NCBI RefSeq assembly: GCF_001039355.2
Contig: NW_019773825.1
Span: 274,100-338,099, forward strand
Source of the DNA: Lingula anatina
Taxonomy: Eukaryota > Brachiopoda > Lingulata > Lingulida > Lingulidae
Reading direction: 5' to 3'
Length of the DNA stretch: 64,000 nucleotides
Positions 61,790 to 64,000 of the stretch are shown one piece after another. The position numbers and the translations under genes are program-made. The notes under the pieces were generated by a model, which made no database searches, was not told the DNA's origin, and saw only the letters and a list, made by a program, of their open reading frames with translations. Every line of letters begins with the position of its first letter. Position 1 is the first letter of the stretch.

Positions 61790-62379
61790 TTTAAAAAAAG
61801 ACAGTACCAGAACATACTAATTGTGGCAATTCATATTAATAACTTTTTTCAATGATGTGACATATCTTTGCCCACATTTTTCATGTCACCAAAGCCGCAT
61901 GTGCTATATTCCTACATATTCTATCATATAGCTTGCCAAACAATACTTATATTGTATCTTAATATGGCCTAATAGTCGGTATAATAGTGATTTGGTCATT
62001 GTGCAGGTCTTAAGCTGTAGCTAGGGTAAACATTTAGGTGAAGGTCAATAAATAAGCCCACCCTTATATAAACCTTAATATGAAGCTCGTATGCCTGTTA
62101 AGTTAGGAAATCGGTTTCATATTTCAACAGAAGGATGTCAAATGATATTGAACTTTTGCAAAGATAGCTTTGACTAAGTTTCTTTACCGTCGCATCCTGC
62201 CCTGCAAAGTGGCCCATCACTTTCGCTCCTCCCGGATGCTTCTTGCTCCAGTTCGTTATATCATAAACCAGGCCGTCTATAACCAGCCACCGGTCGACCA
62301 GACTTGTATGTCCTCGTATCTCATCCCATGTATATTCTGTTAATTCAGAATTTGCGTTTCTGTTACCACCTTTGCCCAT
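46282..62379 (-). CDS. FADS: Front-end fatty acid desaturase (cytochrome b5 fusion), whole split gene, 10 coding exons
   Basis: Joining 62379-62188, 54613-54521, 54397-54200, 53037-52936, 52650-52464, 52116-52040, 51380-51283, 50795-50619, 47281-47156 and 46333-46282 gives one 433-residue frame with GT/AG at every junction. Residues about 15-90 are a cytochrome b5 domain with HPGG at 48-51 and a second likely haem histidine at 57. The three desaturase boxes are HDYGH (169-173), HFQHH (206-210) and QIEHH (371-375). Glutamine opening box 3 is the family mark of front-end desaturases. Hydrophobic stretches around 124-161, 253-280 and 285-315 fit the ER-membrane fold. Length is close to the usual 440-445. 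By family knowledge it makes polyunsaturated fatty acids from acyl-CoA using NADH, cytochrome b5 and iron. Delta-5 versus delta-6 or other regiospecificity cannot be read here. Exons 2-3 also exist as a second copy (57605-57192), which I treat as the other allele. The span is inflated by about 5 kb of duplicated contig. Confidence 0.95.
47156..47281 (-). CDS. FADS: Desaturase exon 9 (residues 375-417)
   Basis: The exon completes His375, then reads [20 protein letters not shown] and ends TAFGDIV plus two bases of Arg417. The donor is GTGAGC at 47155. LFPTMPRHN directly follows box 3 throughout the family. A GTGAG lies just inside the exon end as a possible alternative donor, but only the outer one keeps the frame to DIVRSLKKSG. 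Confidence 0.95.
47388..47661. mobile_element. MITE with TCAGGGCCCAGTTTCATCAA termini in desaturase intron 8
   Basis: The 5' end TCAGGGCCCAGTTTCATCAA is mirrored by TTGATGAAACTGGGCCCTGA at the 3' end. Inner repeats of the GGATA(A/G)C / GTTATCC type continue the palindrome. The outer GGCCCAGTTT core is shared with 58636-58896, so they are relatives. It lies about 100 bases upstream of exon 9 on the gene's strand. Flanks are CAG and CTG, an imperfect 3-bp duplication. Confidence 0.75.
47674..47890. repeat. 88-base tandem repeat, about 2.5 copies, in desaturase intron 8
   Basis: Units start at GTGAAG(T/C)CATCAAGTCA at 47674, 47762 and 47850, exactly 88 apart; the third is truncated. Unit 2 contains AGGTCA-TC-AGGTCA (47806-47819, a DR2) and an 11-base inverted repeat CATCAGGTCAA/TTGACCTGATG. 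It abuts the MITE ending at 47661. Confidence 0.85.
48589..48650. repeat. Imperfect CATG/TG repeat in desaturase intron 8
   Basis: GCATGCATG(TG) units grading into (TG)n. Confidence 0.85.
50440..50510. mobile_element. Partial relative of the 42926-43156 element in desaturase intron 8
   Basis: It shares TGATTGCATTC and the terminus GTTTCATTGT(T/G)AACGCA with the end of the 42926-43156 element. No matching left end was found, so it is a fragment if related. Confidence 0.3.
50619..50795 (-). CDS. FADS: Desaturase exon 8 (residues 316-375, histidine box 3)
   Basis: The exon reads [20 protein letters not shown], then [14 protein letters not shown]. It contains the conserved [16 protein letters not shown] stretch and the QIEHH box (371-375). 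It ends with two bases of His375 before a near-perfect donor, GTAAGTAC at 50618. Phase 1 in and phase 2 out agree with both neighbouring exons. Confidence 0.96.
51283..51380 (-). CDS. FADS: Desaturase exon 7 (residues 284-316, membrane segment)
   Basis: The exon begins [20 protein letters not shown] after a TTAG acceptor and ends YFFV plus two bases of Arg316. The donor is GTATGAATC at 51282. It is strongly hydrophobic and aligns with the last membrane segment before the FLESHWFVW motif. Confidence 0.93.
52040..52116 (-). CDS. FADS: Desaturase exon 6 (residues 258-283, membrane segment)
   Basis: This 77-base exon completes codon 258 (Phe) and then reads [20 protein letters not shown] and RKEWW, phase 0 at its end, with donor GTAAGTAAA at 52039. 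It matches the IGPPLLIPMYF region of vertebrate desaturases and is part of the second membrane hairpin. Confidence 0.93.
52464..52650 (-). CDS. FADS: Desaturase exon 5 (residues 196-258, histidine box 2)
   Basis: The exon starts [19 protein letters not shown] after a CAG acceptor and includes the HxxHH-type box HFQHH at 206-210. It continues through [15 protein letters not shown] and QFQHHYFFL and ends with one base of codon 258 before the donor GTAAGC at 52463. Confidence 0.95.
52936..53037 (-). CDS. FADS: Desaturase exon 4 (residues 162-195, histidine box 1)
   Basis: The acceptor TAG is at 53040-53038 and the donor GTAAAAC starts at 52935. The 102-base exon is phase 0 at both ends and begins [16 protein letters not shown], so it carries the HxxxH box HDYGH (169-173). 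It ends HEVVIGGIK. The preceding exon ends SQ, giving SQGQAGW, which parallels SQAQAGW in vertebrate FADS2. Confidence 0.95.
53629..53657 (-). promoter_or_regulatory. Double DR1 nuclear-receptor sites in desaturase intron 3
   Basis: The plus strand reads TGACCT-T-TGACCC, three bases, then TGACCT-A-TGACCC. On the gene's strand these are two (G/A)GGTCA direct repeats spaced by one base. DR1 is the site type bound by HNF4, RXR homodimers and PPAR/RXR. Mammalian FADS2 is a known PPAR-alpha/SREBP target, so the place is suggestive, but AGGTCA-rich simple sequence is also common in invertebrate genomes. Confidence 0.45.
54200..54397 (-). CDS. FADS: Desaturase exon 3 (residues 96-161), haplotype-1 copy
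   Basis: This 198-base exon is phase 0 at both ends. It starts [18 protein letters not shown] after a CAG acceptor and ends LLISQ before the donor GTTTGA at 54199. It encodes the linker and the first long hydrophobic hairpin, about residues 124-161, just before histidine box 1. An ATG inside the exon is not the gene start; the upstream exons join in frame. Residue 123 is alanine here and valine in the second copy. Confidence 0.94.
54521..54613 (-). CDS. FADS: Desaturase exon 2 (residues 65-95), haplotype-1 copy
   Basis: An AG acceptor sits at 54615-54614 and the donor GTAAGAGAAG begins at 54520. The 93-base exon is phase 0 at both ends and encodes [10 protein letters not shown] through KEPGNV, the end of the cytochrome b5 domain and the linker to the desaturase domain. 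The matching motif in other family members is DAT-(D/E)A...KPLL(I/V)G. The last exon base is G in this copy; the second copy has A there. Confidence 0.93.
54795..55036. mobile_element. Fold-back element inserted in desaturase intron 1, haplotype 1
   Basis: This 242-base segment is absent at the matching place in the other copy, where AATAAC runs straight into ATAGTATAACC near 57786. It contains a hairpin with arms 54931-54965 and 54983-55017 (34 of 35 positions paired) and a 17-base loop. A smaller hairpin is built on GTGCTTTA/TAAAGCAC. No coding capacity and no clear target duplication are visible. Probably a non-autonomous fold-back transposon. Confidence 0.7.
55139..55343. mobile_element. 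MITE-like inverted-repeat element, haplotype 1
   Basis: The termini AGACCATTCCCACAGAT and its counterpart AGACTGCATTCCCACAGAT (reverse strand) run inward through GATCGATC motifs, roughly 35 bases of imperfect inverted repeat. AAG flanks both ends, a possible 3-bp target duplication. No coding capacity. Confidence 0.6.
56602..56626. repeat. (GT)n microsatellite at contig end
   Basis: A GT run ending at the N. The same locus recurs at 59634-59678 and 61664-61710 with different lengths. Confidence 0.9.
56627..56627. other. Assembly gap (single N) in a GT microsatellite
   Basis: One N directly follows a GT run at the end of the haplotype-1 contig. Gap length is unknown. Confidence 0.95.
57192..57389 (-). 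CDS. FADS: Second (allelic) copy of desaturase exon 3
   Basis: This exon matches 54200-54397 except for at least one coding change, GCG to GTG, giving Ala123 to Val in NPWFY(A/V)AHFF. Both exons of the copy are phase 0 and total 291 bases. Software could therefore splice both copies in frame and report a false 97-residue internal duplication. Confidence 0.85.
57513..57605 (-). CDS. FADS: Second (allelic) copy of desaturase exon 2
   Basis: Same 31 residues as 54521-54613 with the same splice sites and flanking intron. The last exon base is A instead of G (GTG to GTA, silent for Val95), next to the donor GTAAGAG, where G is preferred. I interpret this as the other haplotype rather than a real extra exon. 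Confidence 0.85.
57903..58120. mobile_element. Same MITE-like element, haplotype 2 copy
   Basis: Same AGACCATTCCCA and TGCAGTCT ends and AAG flanks as 55139-55343, but slightly longer inside near CCCCCTGGGGAGTCTCAC, so the alleles differ by an internal indel. Confidence 0.6.
58636..58896. mobile_element. MITE with GGCCCAGTTTTATAAAGGA termini, haplotype-2 specific
   Basis: This 261-base element starts GGCCCAGTTTTATAAAGGA and ends with a close reverse complement. It is flanked by CAG on both sides (58633-58635 and 58897-58899). The other haplotype has a single CAG at the matching site (ATTCAGGTTG near 55860), so the empty site defines a 3-bp CAG target duplication. It has no coding capacity, so it is a non-autonomous DNA transposon. 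PIF/Harbinger-like relatives make 3-bp duplications, but the superfamily is not proven here. Confidence 0.85.
59634..59678. repeat. (GT)n microsatellite at contig end, haplotype 2
   Basis: A GT run with one AT interruption, ending at the N. Confidence 0.9.
59679..59679. other. Assembly gap (single N) in a GT microsatellite
   Basis: One N after a long GT run; the next base begins the repeated haplotype-1 block. Confidence 0.95.
59857..60098. mobile_element. Same fold-back element in the duplicated haplotype-1 contig
   Basis: Identical in position and length to 54795-55036 at the constant 5062-base offset. It is the same locus assembled twice, not a second insertion. Confidence 0.75.
60201..60405. 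mobile_element. Same MITE-like element in the duplicated haplotype-1 contig
   Basis: Copy of 55139-55343 at the 5062-base offset; an assembly duplicate. Confidence 0.6.
61664..61710. repeat. (GT)n microsatellite in desaturase intron 1
   Basis: About 23 GT units, crossed completely by this contig. Confidence 0.9.
61731..61787. repeat. (AAT)n microsatellite in desaturase intron 1
   Basis: About 19 AAT units, 20 bases from the GT array. Confidence 0.95.
62188..62379 (-). CDS. FADS: Desaturase exon 1 (residues 1-64, cytochrome b5 domain start)
   Basis: The ATG is at 62379-62377 and the protein starts [20 protein letters not shown]. The exon holds most of the haem-binding fold, including KKHPGG (haem ligand H48) and GHFAGQDAT (H57). 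It ends after the ACG of DAT, phase 0, followed by the donor GTAAAG at 62187. A first intron directly after GQDAT is also how vertebrate FADS genes are split, as I recall, which supports the start and the boundary. The context just 5' of the ATG has A at -3. Residues 65 onward in this frame run into intron and should not be translated. Confidence 0.95.
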
Positions 62380-63483
62380 ATTTGTTGAAAGATCAGCTAC
62401 ACTGCAGCTAGAGATTCAAGACATACCTCGTCTTTAAAATGCCTACAGGTGGCGACACCGAAAGTAACGTTCCAAGAAGCGTCGCATTCGTATAGATAAT
62501 TTGCCTTCGTAATGCATTGTTCTCTGTTTGGGCTTGGAGATATTGACAGAAAACCACATAATTAATTCGTTGAATCATATAACATCATTTTACTGTATTT
62601 TTCATCTTTTTCTGGAATAAAGTATTTTTGAAGACTGACAGCTTACGTTATGGGTCGTTGGCCTATAGCATCGAGTTTAAAAAAAAAAAATTGTAATACG
62701 TAGCTAAATTGATCAAATTAATCAGCAATCCCGTAGCCAGGTGGAAACATTGATTTTTGTCAAGGTATAATAAAGTTTTTTAAAAAATGTCTACTAAACA
62801 TATTACGTTATTTCAATTTTTATTTGTAGCAAAGTTAATTTCTTTAAATTTCAGTTAATCTGGCGATTCAAAGAAAGTAGGCCTAAAATGCGCACTTGCT
62901 TTCACTGACTGTGTGACTCATAAATTTGTTACAATAGCCCTATCATTACACAGATAATTTACAGAGGTAGGGAAGAAAAAAAGAGGTCATTGTTAATAAC
63001 AAAAGTGGATTAAATTGTCTCATTCTTTAAATCTGCCATAGTTCAAAATGAAAAGTTAGTCATGTTAATAGGCTTTTCATTTCAGTAACAGTGAAACTTC
63101 ATGCGTACATCTACTGGTATGAATTTTAGACCGCAAATGACAGTGTTGTAGAAAACAACGCAAAAATATCAGGGTTTTGAACTAAAGACCCGTACTCACG
63201 AATAGATGATAAATTAAATAGCCCAAGCTCTAAAATAAGCCATAGGATCTTCATGCTATTAATAAGAAACAAAAAGGTCCAACATGAGGTTTTGTCTTAA
63301 GAATGATCCCTGTGTTATCGTTTATTGCTAAATTCAAAACCATTTAGAATAAGTGTGCTTTTGCTGAGAGAGATCTGAAAGAAGTCTAAGTTGAAATATA
63401 ATTCTTATATTGTGGCATTTTAAACTGGTTCACAACGTTAAACGGGTATCACGTCACCGGGCGGAATGCGTGTATTTACTTGT
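62380..63483 (-). other. Desaturase 5' flank
   Basis: Just upstream of exon 1, CpG is more frequent (about 62.38-62.53 kb), then the sequence is AT-rich. On the gene strand a TTTTAAA and a GAG|GTATGTC donor-like site lie near 62.43 kb, so a 5' UTR intron is possible. No clear TATA, CCAAT or sterol element seen. Confidence 0.3.
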
Positions 63484-63693
63484 TCTAGTCACAGTACTCG
63501 CCCAAGTGAAAAATGTAAATAAATACTCTGCAAACAGGGGGCGTTGTCTATGGCAGTGCCGTGTAGCACTTACACGGGTGAATGACCCTCTAACTCACAT
63601 AATTGTGACACTGCTGCATTAAGTTAGAAGTTTGTTAAATAATATCTTGGTTGTGCGTCTGCTGAGGTCGAAGACGCACTGGCGTACAAAAAG
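63484..63693. repeat. 210-base segment repeated at 63791-64000
   Basis: The two stretches match except one base (CGCCCAAG versus CGCTCAAG) at an offset of 307. The second begins just after the N, so an unmerged or allelic contig overlap is likeliest. Confidence 0.85.
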
Positions 63694-63788
63694 CTTAGCG
63701 TTTCAGCAGAGTGTTTTGAAAACACATATGAGGATAATGTTTAATCTCAGCCCGTGATGATGACGATGTTGTGTTTTACCATGTTTTA

Positions 63789-63789
63789 N
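63789..63789. other. Assembly gap (single N) before a duplicated contig end
   Basis: One N; 63791-64000 repeats 63484-63693. Confidence 0.95.
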
Positions 63790-63790
63790 C

Positions 63791-64000
63791 TCTAGTCACA
63801 GTACTCGCTCAAGTGAAAAATGTAAATAAATACTCTGCAAACAGGGGGCGTTGTCTATGGCAGTGCCGTGTAGCACTTACACGGGTGAATGACCCTCTAA
63901 CTCACATAATTGTGACACTGCTGCATTAAGTTAGAAGTTTGTTAAATAATATCTTGGTTGTGCGTCTGCTGAGGTCGAAGACGCACTGGCGTACAAAAAG
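63791..64000. repeat. Repeat of 63484-63693 after the gap
   Basis: See 63484-63693. The match runs to the window end and may continue. Confidence 0.85.

Noticed and set aside
1-64000. CRISPR arrays, prokaryotic operons, integrases, viral or retroelement polymerase genes
   Set aside because: None seen on either strand; sequence is clearly eukaryotic and mostly non-coding.

Overview
The window looks like draft-assembly genomic DNA from an animal, most likely a marine invertebrate. The evidence is split genes with GT/AG introns, abundant (GA)n, (CA)n, (TA)n and (AAT)n microsatellites, short inverted-repeat transposons, and three single-N contig joins at 56627, 59679 and 63789. I cannot name the species. 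Nothing prokaryotic (operons, phage, CRISPR, defence islands) is present.

The only gene I can call with high confidence is on the minus strand at 62379-46282. It is a complete front-end fatty acid desaturase of the FADS family. Ten coding exons join in phase with GT/AG splice sites into 433 residues: an N-terminal cytochrome b5 domain with HPGG, then a membrane desaturase with the boxes HDYGH, HFQHH and QIEHH. It is an ER enzyme that inserts a double bond between the carboxyl end and an existing double bond of a polyunsaturated acyl chain. A plausible poly(A) signal lies about 1.5 kb past the stop.

The 5' half of this gene is mis-assembled. Exons 2 and 3 appear twice, at 54613-54200 and 57605-57192. 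A third block, 59680 onward, repeats 54618-56626 with a constant offset of 5062 bases. The simplest reading is one haplotype contig that should run from 54.6-56.6 kb straight into 61.7 kb, with the other haplotype's contig (56628-59678) wedged between. The two haplotypes differ by SNPs and by two short mobile elements, each seen both filled and empty. The 210 bases at the window end also repeat sequence about 0.3 kb upstream across a gap.

The left 44 kb has no gene I recognise. It is richer in CpG than the desaturase body and carries microsatellites, several MITE-like inverted-repeat elements, and scattered regulatory-looking sequence. Three places look like possible exons: about 1.6-1.88 kb (+), 24.6-24.85 kb (-) and 39.9-40.2 kb (-). 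The last combines a TATA box, an RFX X-box match, a Kozak-like ATG and a strong splice donor. Clusters of nuclear-receptor half-sites with exact spacing occur at 22.7 kb (DR4 x2), 28.4 kb (DR5 x2), 47.8 kb (DR2) and, inside desaturase intron 3, 53.6 kb (DR1 x2). No wholly new biological system is evident. The most useful observations are the haplotype/assembly structure, the polymorphic elements and the receptor-site arrays.
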